Below are positions 33,173-42,700 of a stretch of 64,000 bases of DNA, one piece after another. Position 1 is the first letter of the stretch, and each line of letters starts with the position of its first letter. Source of the stretch: Acidobacteriota bacterium (GTDB taxonomy: Bacteria; Acidobacteriota; Blastocatellia; Pyrinomonadales; Pyrinomonadaceae); assembly GCA_019639155.1 (NCBI GenBank), contig JAHBSJ010000002.1, forward strand, positions 282,315 through 346,314. Reading direction: 5' to 3'. The notes beneath the pieces were generated by a model, which was not told the origin of the DNA, did not search any database, and was given only the letters and a program-made list of their open reading frames with translations. Made by a program: the position numbers and the translations under genes.

Positions 33173-35521
33173 CTAATACATTGCTGTTAGTTCAACGCCG
33201 GTGTAGTAGTGCCGGATGATCTCGTCGTATTTCACGCCCATTTTGGCGAGGCCGAATGCACCGTATTGGCACATCCCGACGCCGTGGCCCCAGCCGCGGC
33301 CGGTGAAGGTGTAGCTCACCACGCGGTCGCCCGAATAACGTTTGTTCATCACAAAAAGCTGTTCCGGCAAGCGTAGAGCGGAACGTATCTTGCCGCCTTT
33401 CAGCGTCTTGACGCCATTCGAGCCGATTATCTCAAGCTCAACGGCACGCCGAGAGTAACCGACCTGCTTGACGTTAAGGTCGTAAAGTGTGCCGATGCCT
33501 CGAACGTACCTCGACAGCCGTGACTGCACCTCGGCCGCCGATCCCGAACGCGACCAATTGACCCACGGCGACATATTTTCGGCTGTCGTCGGCGCGTTGG
33601 TCGGCTCGATCTCGAGATATTTCACCGAGCCGAGAGCATCGAGTTGGTAACGCACGTTCTCACCGCCGACGAGCGCCGCCTCGCGGACGGGATACATCGT
33701 GCCACCAAAATCGCGGAAGAGGAAAACATCGGGACGGACATTCAATTGACGGTCGGTCCTGCCCGTTCTGATGACGAGCTTGCCGTCAACGGAAGGCCGA
33801 GCGACGCCCGTCAGCATTTCAGGCGTCCATTTGCGGCGGTCGTAAATTTGCCCGATCAGGCGTATCAGCCTTGCCCGCGTGAATGGCCTTCCCGGCTGAA
33901 ACGTCTGGTCCGCATTTATCGAAAACAATCCGTCGCGCATCAGCATCGCGATCTCCGCACGCCGCTCACGGGGAATTTCCGATGCGTCGGCAAACCCCAG
34001 CAAATAGTTTATATCGGATTCGGTAAGCATCGTATCCGCAACGCCCGGAGCGTACGCGAACGACGCGATGGTGCGTGCCAGTTCGACAGGATTCGCGGAT
34101 TGCTGCGTAACCTGCGGAGCCGGCTTGCCGAAGCGAATGGCAAGCTGGCCAAGCCATAGATTCAGTTCCTGCTCACTCGGAATGTCCGAGAACCACTCGT
34201 CTGTCATTGGATCATTTCCGAGATAAAAACCATTCGCTGCAAGCAGCGACATCCGCCGTACCAGGTCTAAAGACGCATCGTCGCGAACACGAGGCTGCGG
34301 CCTGTTTGATCTGATCAGGAATGGTTCGAAATGACGGCGACCTTCGAGCGAGCATTCCACGCCGCGAAGATATGGCTCAGCGTGATCGAAAACGTTCTCA
34401 GAATTTTCCGTCCGCCCTCCGCAAGTCGATGTGTAATATGCCATGATCGGCTTGCCGCCATGCGTTGCGACGATACCGCGGGTTTCACGAACGGCCTGCG
34501 TGCCCATTCGATTTTCGATCGAAACTCCTTTATAGACCTGCGACCAAACGGTCGGGACCATATCGAATCCCTGCCTGCCATAGGTACCGATGTTTGCGAT
34601 GGCATATGTTCTTGCCGCGACCGCCTGTGCCTTTTGAGCTTCGAGTTGCGGAAGGCCGAGTTCCGCCGGCACGACGCCGAGCAGATATTCCTCGAGCGGG
34701 ACGACGTTCACTACGGTCAGAGAGCCGCGGGCATTCACAAAAACCTCGATGCGCCCGCGATATGCCTTGCCGTTATAGCGAACAGGATTCGCACGTTCAT
34801 TGAGCGAACCGAAAGACACCGCTCGCAGCGATGAGTACTTCGCCAACTCACTCGGGCCGCTGACGACGACCTCCCGTAGATTCGGGTCTATTGGAGCAGG
34901 GCCGGCACCGGTCGTCGAACCGGTCGGGCGTATCAGGCTGCGGACCTCGCCTTTCCCTCCCGAACGCACCTGCTGCGACAGATCGACGGCGTCGTCCGAA
35001 GGCCGAACGCGTCGCTCTCCGATGATGACCGCGTCGTCAAAACCTTTGTCGGCCAATTTGGCCTTCAGCTCGTCGGCTTCGATCTCGGAATCCCTTAGCG
35101 TGCCGACCACGACCCGCCACATTGAGGAGGCCGCGTCCAAACTGACAATGCAGTTTTCGCCGGTTGCTTGACGAATATCGCGTGCGAGCATGTTCGCGTC
35201 GTCCTGCGTAGGAAGGTTCTGAAACTCGACGCGGAACATCTCGACCTCCGGCGGACGATAAGCACGCGCCGCCACCGTAACGCGATTCGCGGCAAGCATC
35301 CTGTCCGGCACCTCCGGCGAATAAGCGACCAGCGAAACGTCGCCAGTGGTGATCGATGCTGTCGGCACGTTCGTCGCAAGACCGATGCGAATGAGCGGTT
35401 CCGAGGCGAGCATGCGAAATTCGGCACCCTCATACGCGAAGGCGTTGCCCGCCGTCATTACGACAGTCGCAAAGAATACAACGGAGAGATGACAAATGTT
35501 TGAAAACTTACCTAATTTCAC
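33173..35521 (-). CDS. SpoIID/LytB-domain protein with SPOR-like and SLH-like segments
   Basis: The 782-aa protein starts at GTG 35521, overlapping the upstream stop as GTGA with GGAG 5 bp before it. A signal peptide (ICHLSVVFFATVVMTAGNAFA) follows. A SPOR-like peptidoglycan-binding module is around residues 75-155. The SpoIID domain starts YRGRIEVFVNARG and contains EYLLGVVPAE, AQAVAARTYA and YYTSTCGGRTENSENVF. An SLH-like insertion (about 490-570, GLFSINADQTFQPGRPFTRAR) splits it. The hallmark GWGHGVGMCQYGAFGLA closes the domain near the C-terminus. SpoIID proteins are glycan-strand lytic enzymes or amidase enhancers, so a cell-envelope role is likely. Confidence 0.9.
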   Translation of the reverse strand: MKLGKFSNICHLSVVFFATVVMTAGNAFAYEGAEFRMLASEPLIRIGLATNVPTASITTGDVSLVAYSPEVPDRMLAANRVTVAARAYRPPEVEMFRVEFQNLPTQDDANMLARDIRQATGENCIVSLDAASSMWRVVVGTLRDSEIEADELKAKLADKGFDDAVIIGERRVRPSDDAVDLSQQVRSGGKGEVRSLIRPTGSTTGAGPAPIDPNLREVVVSGPSELAKYSSLRAVSFGSLNERANPVRYNGKAYRGRIEVFVNARGSLTVVNVVPLEEYLLGVVPAELGLPQLEAQKAQAVAARTYAIANIGTYGRQGFDMVPTVWSQVYKGVSIENRMGTQAVRETRGIVATHGGKPIMAYYTSTCGGRTENSENVFDHAEPYLRGVECSLEGRRHFEPFLIRSNRPQPRVRDDASLDLVRRMSLLAANGFYLGNDPMTDEWFSDIPSEQELNLWLGQLAIRFGKPAPQVTQQSANPVELARTIASFAYAPGVADTMLTESDINYLLGFADASEIPRERRAEIAMLMRDGLFSINADQTFQPGRPFTRARLIRLIGQIYDRRKWTPEMLTGVARPSVDGKLVIRTGRTDRQLNVRPDVFLFRDFGGTMYPVREAALVGGENVRYQLDALGSVKYLEIEPTNAPTTAENMSPWVNWSRSGSAAEVQSRLSRYVRGIGTLYDLNVKQVGYSRRAVELEIIGSNGVKTLKGGKIRSALRLPEQLFVMNKRYSGDRVVSYTFTGRGWGHGVGMCQYGAFGLAKMGVKYDEIIRHYYTGVELTAMY

Positions 35522-37893
35522 TTTAACTCCAATGAGTTGAATACAAGCGGAAATGTCGCCCACGTCTGCCCGCGGTGCTGCGGGCGAAACGCGAACAGGA
35601 CGATCTCGCCGCGGCCCGCCTTTGCGACCGCCATAGCGGTCTTGCCGTTGATCATTCTCTCGCCCAGCATCCAGCCCGACAGAAGTGCGTTTCGCAGCGC
35701 ATATTGAGCGACGATCTCGACCCTCTGCTCGTCCTCGACCTCAAACGCAGAGCTGTTTGTAAAATATGCAGCAGTTTCCTCGGGCACACCGCGGGACATC
35801 GGATTTTCCTTGTCCACCTCGATCTTCAATATCGAGCCGGGATTATAGAATTGCCGTCTCTCGACACCGTCGAGGACATTCTTGATCGGCAGGCCGAAGC
35901 TCTTGATCACAAGGCCGCACGAGCGGTCGAAACACACCAGACGCCCGCCGTTCTCGACGAAGCGTTTGATATTAGCGACGCCTTCGTCACCGATGCCGCC
36001 TGCGAATTCGTCGGGATATCTATCCGCACTCAGGCCGCGTAGTATGTTGTTCTCAGAATCCGACGGAAGCACAAGCACGTCCAGATCGAGCTTGCCGCCG
36101 CGGACGTCCGCCGGCATTACCGACTTGAACGGGATCTGAAAAGTATCAAAAACGAATCGTGTCCAGCCTTCGTCCATTGACGAAGTGAAAGGTTTGTACA
36201 GCCCGATCCGCGGCTTGGTTTTCAGCGGATTCGCGATTTTGGGAAACGGCCCCGACGCCGGCGGCAGATTCAGAACAGAACGAGCGCGGTTGATGTCGTT
36301 GACCGATTTGATAGTGTTTTGAAATTTCTTTTGGTCTTGGATATCCCAAATTTCCTGGGCGTCGATGCCCATTTGCATCCAAAGCGTCCAGCCCGCAACG
36401 TCGTAGGGCGTATCGGGCTCGCCGTTGGCTCCGATGCGCCGAGGATACGTTTGCGGTTCAAACAAGCTGAGAATGTTGTTTCGCTGCGGCTGGTCGGTAA
36501 ATATCAAAAAGCTGCCGAGCGGTATCTCGTGAAACTCTTCTTCCTTGCTGTGTTTGACCCACAGTTCGTGGGTCATCTCGTGAACCTCAATACCCTGCCA
36601 CGTCAGGATCTCAAGAAATCGCGCGACCGTGTGTGGGATCGGCTGGCCCGCGAGGACGACATATGCCGATGGAATGTCGTCGCGGGGCTGTATGTTCTCC
36701 CTGCCTAAATTGTAGAAATTTCGCAGATATCTTTCTCGAAACTTTGCGGCTTGAAGCAATATCGTACGGCTCGAGATCATCTCGATCTCGGCTATATCCT
36801 TCGGCCCCCATTTTCCGCCGGTCCACGGTTCCGGGTGATTTATCGCCGGTTCGAGAGGCGAGTTCAAGCCTCGTGCGGGCCTGGTTTGCCCGAGCGTCTC
36901 GCGGGTTATCGTGACCGGAGTCATCAGATTCGCACTGGCGGCTTCGGACAAAATTCCGATGGAGTTGTGATAATAAGGCGCCGTGCGAAAACCGCCGTGC
37001 CACCACATATCGAATGTCGTGTTCGTCGCGACGCCTTTGATACCGTTCGCCTGTAGATCGGCGGCCATTTTCAGGCCGAGCAGGCCGACCTCTCGGACGA
37101 TGATGGGCGAAATCCGCGGATAGGCCGGATCGTGAAAGGGCGGAATAACAAAGCGCGGACCGTTCTGCCCCATTTGATGCACGTCGAAAACGATCTGCGG
37201 AAACCATTGCTGCCAAAAGAGTTGCGTGATCGCACGCGTTTCGGCAAGGTTCAGCATGAACCAGTCGCGGTTGTTGTCGTGGCCCGCATAATGGTGGTAA
37301 AGCTCCGGCGGGACTGTGCCTTCGCTCTTTGTGCCGAGCGTCTTTCGATACCAATCCGCGACCATGTCGATGCCGTCAGGATTCGCCGAAGGGATCAGCA
37401 GCAGAACCGTGTTTGCCAGAATTTCCGCCGTCTCAGGGTCGTTCGCGGTCGCCAGTTCGTATGCGAGATTCATCGACATTTGCGAGGCGACGATCTCATT
37501 CGAATGTATCGAGCACGATATCGCTACGACGGTCTTGCCTTCGCGGATGAGCCGCTGTACTTCCTCTTCACCGGAGTTACGCCGCGGATCGGCTAGTTTC
37601 GCATTGTTCTGACGTATTTTCTCTATGTTCCGGATGTTATCCGGCGAAGATATGAACGCCGCGACCATTCGTTTGCCCAAGGTGGTCTTACCGAATTCGC
37701 GAATTTCAACGCGGTCGCTCGCTCGTCCCAGCTTGTCAAAATAATCCGTTATCTGCGTCCAGTCGGCGATGGTGCGTTCCTCGGTCGGCTGAAAACCGAG
37801 AACGCTTTTCGGCGACGGCACCTGAGCGACAACCGCCGCAGAAAACAGTAGAATCAATGCGGTAATTCGAAATATAGAAAGATGTCTGAGCAT
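35518..37893 (-). CDS. Secreted M14-family zinc carboxypeptidase
   Basis: The protein is 791 aa from the ATG at 37893, where the signal peptide MLRHLSIFRITALILLFSAA begins; a longer upstream extension is unlikely. The peptidase M14 zinc motif HxxE is His130-Glu133 in SIHSNEIVAS. The substrate-binding HDNNRDWF follows at about residues 207-214, and the third zinc ligand is in VFDVHQMG. The catalytic domain is followed by about 350 residues resembling a non-catalytic class I glutamine-amidotransferase-like domain (VLVLPSDSE, VENGGRLVCFDRS), as in many large secreted M14 proteins. The ATG faces the divergent plsC-like gene with only about 12 bp between. Confidence 0.9.
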   Translation of the reverse strand: MLRHLSIFRITALILLFSAAVVAQVPSPKSVLGFQPTEERTIADWTQITDYFDKLGRASDRVEIREFGKTTLGKRMVAAFISSPDNIRNIEKIRQNNAKLADPRRNSGEEEVQRLIREGKTVVAISCSIHSNEIVASQMSMNLAYELATANDPETAEILANTVLLLIPSANPDGIDMVADWYRKTLGTKSEGTVPPELYHHYAGHDNNRDWFMLNLAETRAITQLFWQQWFPQIVFDVHQMGQNGPRFVIPPFHDPAYPRISPIIVREVGLLGLKMAADLQANGIKGVATNTTFDMWWHGGFRTAPYYHNSIGILSEAASANLMTPVTITRETLGQTRPARGLNSPLEPAINHPEPWTGGKWGPKDIAEIEMISSRTILLQAAKFRERYLRNFYNLGRENIQPRDDIPSAYVVLAGQPIPHTVARFLEILTWQGIEVHEMTHELWVKHSKEEEFHEIPLGSFLIFTDQPQRNNILSLFEPQTYPRRIGANGEPDTPYDVAGWTLWMQMGIDAQEIWDIQDQKKFQNTIKSVNDINRARSVLNLPPASGPFPKIANPLKTKPRIGLYKPFTSSMDEGWTRFVFDTFQIPFKSVMPADVRGGKLDLDVLVLPSDSENNILRGLSADRYPDEFAGGIGDEGVANIKRFVENGGRLVCFDRSCGLVIKSFGLPIKNVLDGVERRQFYNPGSILKIEVDKENPMSRGVPEETAAYFTNSSAFEVEDEQRVEIVAQYALRNALLSGWMLGERMINGKTAMAVAKAGRGEIVLFAFRPQHRGQTWATFPLVFNSLELK

Positions 37894-37905
37894 GAGCGGC
37901 ACAGT

Positions 37906-38685
37906 ATGGCGTTGAGCCTGAGGGAGAACGAAAAGATTGCTTTTCCTGTCCCTGAGTCTAACAAATCGCGGCTTGCCGGGAAACTTCGCTATTGGTGGAG
38001 CTGGTTCGTAGCCTGCTTTTTGCTGCTGATCATCGGCCCGCCGGCACTTATAATTCTCGGCATCATAAACAAGAAGATGTGGCTGCATCCCATCGCAAAA
38101 TGGGGTGCGGAAAAATGGCTTTGGGCGTGCGGGGCGACGATCAAAGTTACGGGCCTCGAGAACCTGGAAGAAGGCCGATCATACGTTTTTGCCGCAAATC
38201 ACCGCTCTTATCTCGACACTGCAACGCTCTTTTTTTACACAGGCAGAAAAATGGGCCTCGTCGCCAAGAAGGAACTGCTAAAAGCTCCGATCCTCGGCCA
38301 GGGAATGCATTATGTAAAGATCTTCGCGATCGACCGTTCGAATCCGGAACGAGCGATGCGTTCGATGGAAAAGGCGCGCAAGGTGCTTGAAGAAGGCTAT
38401 TCGTTCGGCATTTTTGTCGAGGGAACACGCGCGATGCCGGGCGAACTTCTGCCGTTCAAGAAAGGCGCGTTTCACTTGGCGTTCCAAACCGGAGCACCCA
38501 TCGTACCTGTTGCGATCAAAAATACGGACGTAATGATGGGCAAACGCACGGGCGTGGCATACGCGGGCGAGATCGAGATGGTCATTTTGCCGCCTATCGA
38601 GACCGACGGTTTGACCGCGGAGAACGATCTGATGGATGTGCTTGTCCGCACTCGGACCGCAATTGCTAACGAGTTATATTCCTGA
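37906..38685 (+). CDS. plsC: 1-acyl-sn-glycerol-3-phosphate acyltransferase
   Basis: The 259-aa membrane-bound acyltransferase makes phosphatidic acid for phospholipid synthesis. The catalytic H-x4-D motif is NHRSYLD, and the acceptor-binding motif is FVEGTRAMPGELLPFKKGAF, with APIVPVAI as the last conserved block. One transmembrane helix is near the N-terminus (FVACFLLLIIGPPALIIL). The start at 37906 is preferred because the alternative ATG at 37882 would overlap the divergent M14 gene's start. It converges on the LolA-like gene with 2 bp between stops. Confidence 0.92.
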   Translation: MALSLRENEKIAFPVPESNKSRLAGKLRYWWSWFVACFLLLIIGPPALIILGIINKKMWLHPIAKWGAEKWLWACGATIKVTGLENLEEGRSYVFAANHRSYLDTATLFFYTGRKMGLVAKKELLKAPILGQGMHYVKIFAIDRSNPERAMRSMEKARKVLEEGYSFGIFVEGTRAMPGELLPFKKGAFHLAFQTGAPIVPVAIKNTDVMMGKRTGVAYAGEIEMVILPPIETDGLTAENDLMDVLVRTRTAIANELYS

Positions 38686-38687
38686 TT

Positions 38688-39503
38688 TTACGGCTTTCTC
38701 GGCGTCGGCGAAGGCTCCGGCGTTGCGGGTTCGTCGTCGTCAAGGATACGTACGTCCGTCCTGCCGAGCTTGTAATCAGTGAACCGCACCCGCATCCTGA
38801 TCTTGACAGCGGCACCGTTGTCGAAAACAAGCTCGTCGTCAGAGCGTGCGTCGGTCGGGAACCAATATTTTCCGTCGATCTGTTCACGCGTGGTCTCGAC
38901 TATCGGGAATTTGTTGGTCTTGGTTTCAGGCACGGCCTTGCCGCGGGATTTCACGATCATCAGATCGTCCTTATCGACCCAAACTCGGCCTGTGAACAGA
39001 CGCATTTTTGTCTTTTTCGGATCGGGAATGGCCTTTGGCGTGACGTCAAAAACGTAAAGATCCAGCTCGTCTATTCGCTCCGTTCCCACGTACGCAACGC
39101 GATACTGATCCATAAAACGCGGTTCAAGGGCGAAGGGATTTACGCCCCCGAGGTCTTCCAGGTCTTCGGGAGTGACGAATCCGGGCGGAGTTGTTGCTAC
39201 GGGAGCGTGGACCACACGTTCAAAACGCGTTCCGTCCGAGCGAAATGTCATGAACGAGTCGCGGCGGAAAGTCCCCGTTATCTGCCCGCCGAGCCCTATC
39301 GTCTGCACCGTAGCAAAGCGGTTGAAAACGTAGTACGACAAAGCGTAGCGAAACTCACTCTCGTGTTCCGTTACCTTTTTGATGATCCGCTCGGCATCCG
39401 CCTGCGACATACCGCCGCCCGCGATCACGGTCTGAGCCGACGCAGGTATTGCAAACAACATCGCCGCCGCTGCCAAAACACTCGCTCCAACTACTCTTTT
39501 CAT
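38688..39503 (-). CDS. Exported LolA-like (outer-membrane lipoprotein-sorting-like) protein
   Basis: The 271-aa protein has a signal peptide (VVGASVLAAAAMLFAIPASA). Its beta-rich body is typical of the LolA/LolB-like superfamily: FRRDSFMTFRSDGTRFERV, LDLYVFDVTPKA, MRLFTGRVWVDKDDLMIVKSRGKAVP and DGKYWFPTDARSDDELVF. The C-terminus is a Pro-rich tail (EPATPEPSPTPRKP). It could bind lipid or lipoprotein in the periplasm; without partner genes a specific role cannot be stated. Confidence 0.65.
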   Translation of the reverse strand: MKRVVGASVLAAAAMLFAIPASAQTVIAGGGMSQADAERIIKKVTEHESEFRYALSYYVFNRFATVQTIGLGGQITGTFRRDSFMTFRSDGTRFERVVHAPVATTPPGFVTPEDLEDLGGVNPFALEPRFMDQYRVAYVGTERIDELDLYVFDVTPKAIPDPKKTKMRLFTGRVWVDKDDLMIVKSRGKAVPETKTNKFPIVETTREQIDGKYWFPTDARSDDELVFDNGAAVKIRMRVRFTDYKLGRTDVRILDDDEPATPEPSPTPRKP

Positions 39504-39743
39504 ACACCCTTTATTGTAAACCCAAAACCCCTCATCAGATGCCCTTTACACCGCAAAAGTTGACCGGATAGCTTTTCCATCGATCGTGCCTCCAAAAATC
39601 CTTCATTTTTTCCATCTTTTCTGACAGGTTTTGCTGCGGACTTCTGCGTTAGTAGATAGAAGGGAAAATTTCGGCTCGATTTTGCGGCTTGTGAGAGGCC
39701 GGAATGCTGAAAGCTAAAACCCACACAAACAGAGGAGTATGCG

Positions 39744-42700
39744 ATGAGGAACGGAAGGAATGTATTCGGAACGGTATTGGTATTGTTGGCGGCGTTTGCC
39801 GTTGCGGGAGCGATGTTACTGAACGGCATCGTGCCGTTGGGACGCGCTTCGGCGGAAAGCAATATCAGCGGCAGTAGCAGTGAGGCTCAGCCGGTAAAGG
39901 CTGTTAACGAAAGTGCGGTTGCAGAGCGTCTCGGTTCAACGGGCGTGTATTTCGAGGAAAACCGCGGCCAGCATCATGAACGCGTGCGTTACATGACCCG
40001 CGGTTCGGGCGGGACGATGTTTCTGACGCCGACCGAAGCGGTTTATGTATTGTTAGAAGCCAGAAGACAGGAGTCAGAAGACGGCGGTCAGAATGCAGAA
40101 GGAGAGGGACTGAACTCGAAACTTGGACGCGATCCGAGATCCGCACTCCGACGAACGCATTCCGAACCTGAAGCGCCGCGTATGGCCACGGCGGTGTATA
40201 TGACGCTTGCGGGAGCTAACCGGAATGCTGAATTCGTTCCTTCCGAACGGCTTGAGCACAATACGAACTATTTCAAGGGCAACGATCCTGACAAATGGCG
40301 GACGGACATACCGAACTACGGTCGGATCACGGTCAACGGCATCTATCCGGGAATCGATGCAGTATGGTTCGGACGTGACAACGGCGTTAGGTATGATTTC
40401 GTCGTCAGCCCCGGAGCCGACCCGAACCAAATAGCCTGGGACGTTCGCGGTGCGACCAATGTCACCATTGCCGAAGACGGTTCGCTCGTCATCGAAACCA
40501 CGACCGGCACACTCCGCCAAGGCAAACCATTCACGTTCCAAGAGAATGGCGGTACACAACGCGAGGTCAATAGCTCCTTCCGCCTGGCTCGCACCGACGC
40601 CGACACTTTCCGCGTCGGCTTTGACGTCGGCGCCTACGACACCACTAAACCACTCACCATCGACCCGTCGGTGCCGACGGCATCGACGTTCTTAGGTGGC
40701 AGTTTATCCGATTACGGCGTTGGGCTTAAAGTTGACAGCGTCGGAAATGCGTACGTTAGCGGCATTACAGCATCGGTTAATTTCCCGACGACCGCCGGCG
40801 TATTTGATGTCACTCAAAACGGCGGCGAGGACATCTTTGTCGCCAAGGTTCATACATCCGGGACGTTCCTGTTTTACTCGACGTTCATCGGCGGCAGCGG
40901 AACGGATAACGGGTTTGACGTTGCCATCGACAGTACCGGAAACGCATACATAACTGGTTATACAACGTCCGCGGCATATCCGACGACTGCCGGAGCCTAT
41001 GACACCACGGCGAACGGCTTGGACGACGCCTTTGTCACGAAACTGAATCCGACCGGAAACGCATTAGTCTATTCCACCTTTCTGGGCGGAGCGCAAATCG
41101 ATATCGCAACCGGCATCGTAGTCGATCCGGCGGGGAGCGTCGTCGTTTCCGGTACGACTGAATCGGCAGGGTATCCTACGACTGCCGGCTCATTCGACAC
41201 CTCGCACAATGGCGGCTTTGACGTATTCCTAACAAAGCTGAACGCAGCCGGAACTGCACTCACCTATTCAACATTCGTCGGCGGTGCAGGTGACGATTCA
41301 AGTTATGGTCTCGCGGCAGATTCGGCAGGTAATTCTTACGTTACGGGCGAAACATCCTCTTCGTCATTTCCAATAACAGCTGGTGCGTTTGACACGACCC
41401 ATAATGGTGGTTTTGACGCATTTGTTACTAAATTGAATGCTACAGGAACGGCATTATCATATTCGACATTCTTAGGAGGCAGCGGCGGCGAAACTGGGAG
41501 CTCCATAGCCGTCGATGCTTCTGGCAATGCTTATGTGACCGGCGACACAAATTCGTCATTATTTCCCGTGATCGCGGGAGCATATCAGCTACTCAAAGAT
41601 GGCGGAACCGATGCATTTGTTACAAAGGTAAATCCTGCCGGATCAGGATTGGTTTACTCGACTTTCTTGGGTGCAGGAGGTACGGATCGCGGATCCGGAA
41701 TAGCGGTCGATACCGCAGGCAATGCTGTGATCACGGGTACGACTACGTCAACTCTGTTCCCAACCTCGCCGGATGGCTACGACACATCTCACAATGGCGA
41801 TTTTGATGTATTTGTTACAAACCTCAATTTTAATGGTTCAGGATTGGTCTATTCGAGTTTTCTAGGCGGAAGTTTGGTCGATCAAGGAACGGCGATAGCT
41901 GTGGACAGTAGTGCAAATGTGTATATTACCGGTTACACCGCTTCGACCACTTTTCCAACTACAATCGGAGCTTTTGACATCACACACGGCGGATCGGATG
42001 ACGCATTCTTGACCAGATTCTCGTCCATGTTGGTAACGCCGACTCCGACACCGACGCCGACTCCGACACCGACGCCGACACCATCGCCGACCCCAACACC
42101 GACGCCGACACCATCGCCGACCCCAACACCGACGCCGACACCATCGCCGACCCCAACACCGACGCCGACACCGACGCCGACACCAACACCGACGCCGACG
42201 CCATCGTGCGTAACTCTGTTCGAGAGCTTTGAGGCCGGTTTACCGAACACTGCGCCGCTGCCGAATCACGGTCCGCCGGGAGCGACGCTGCCGCTGGCTT
42301 CCGGAGACTGGTACGCGTTGAACGGCACTTCGCCTTTGGGAACGACAGGGGTTTTTGGCTCAAACGTGCTCACTACACCTTTCGGTTCTCAACATGCGGG
42401 AATGAACCGCAGCAATGGTGCGTTCACCACGACCATAAACACATTTCTGATGACGCCGCCGATGTCGATCAAGAACGGGGATTCGGTCTCATTCTATACT
42501 CGGACCGACGCCAGCCCTGCGAATGCGGATCGCCTCAGGCTTGTATTCAGCACCGCAGGAACAAGTACTGCTGCGGCAAGTTTCAGCAATGTAATGCTAA
42601 GTATCAATGAGACGCTGATACTGACCGGCTATCCGGGCGAGTGGACAAAATATACCGCAACAGTTTCCGGCGTACCGACGCCGACACAGGGACGGTATGC

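Noticed and set aside
42036..42206. CRISPR-like tandem repeats
   Set aside because: Repeats are contiguous without unique spacers, lie in frame inside a coding sequence and code for a Pro-Thr linker. No cas genes are present.
41933..42250. Minus-strand open frame coding for long Val-Gly repeats
   Set aside because: It is the antisense reading of the Pro-Thr linker repeats in the SBBP gene. Its simple sequence follows from the repeat, not from selection on this strand.
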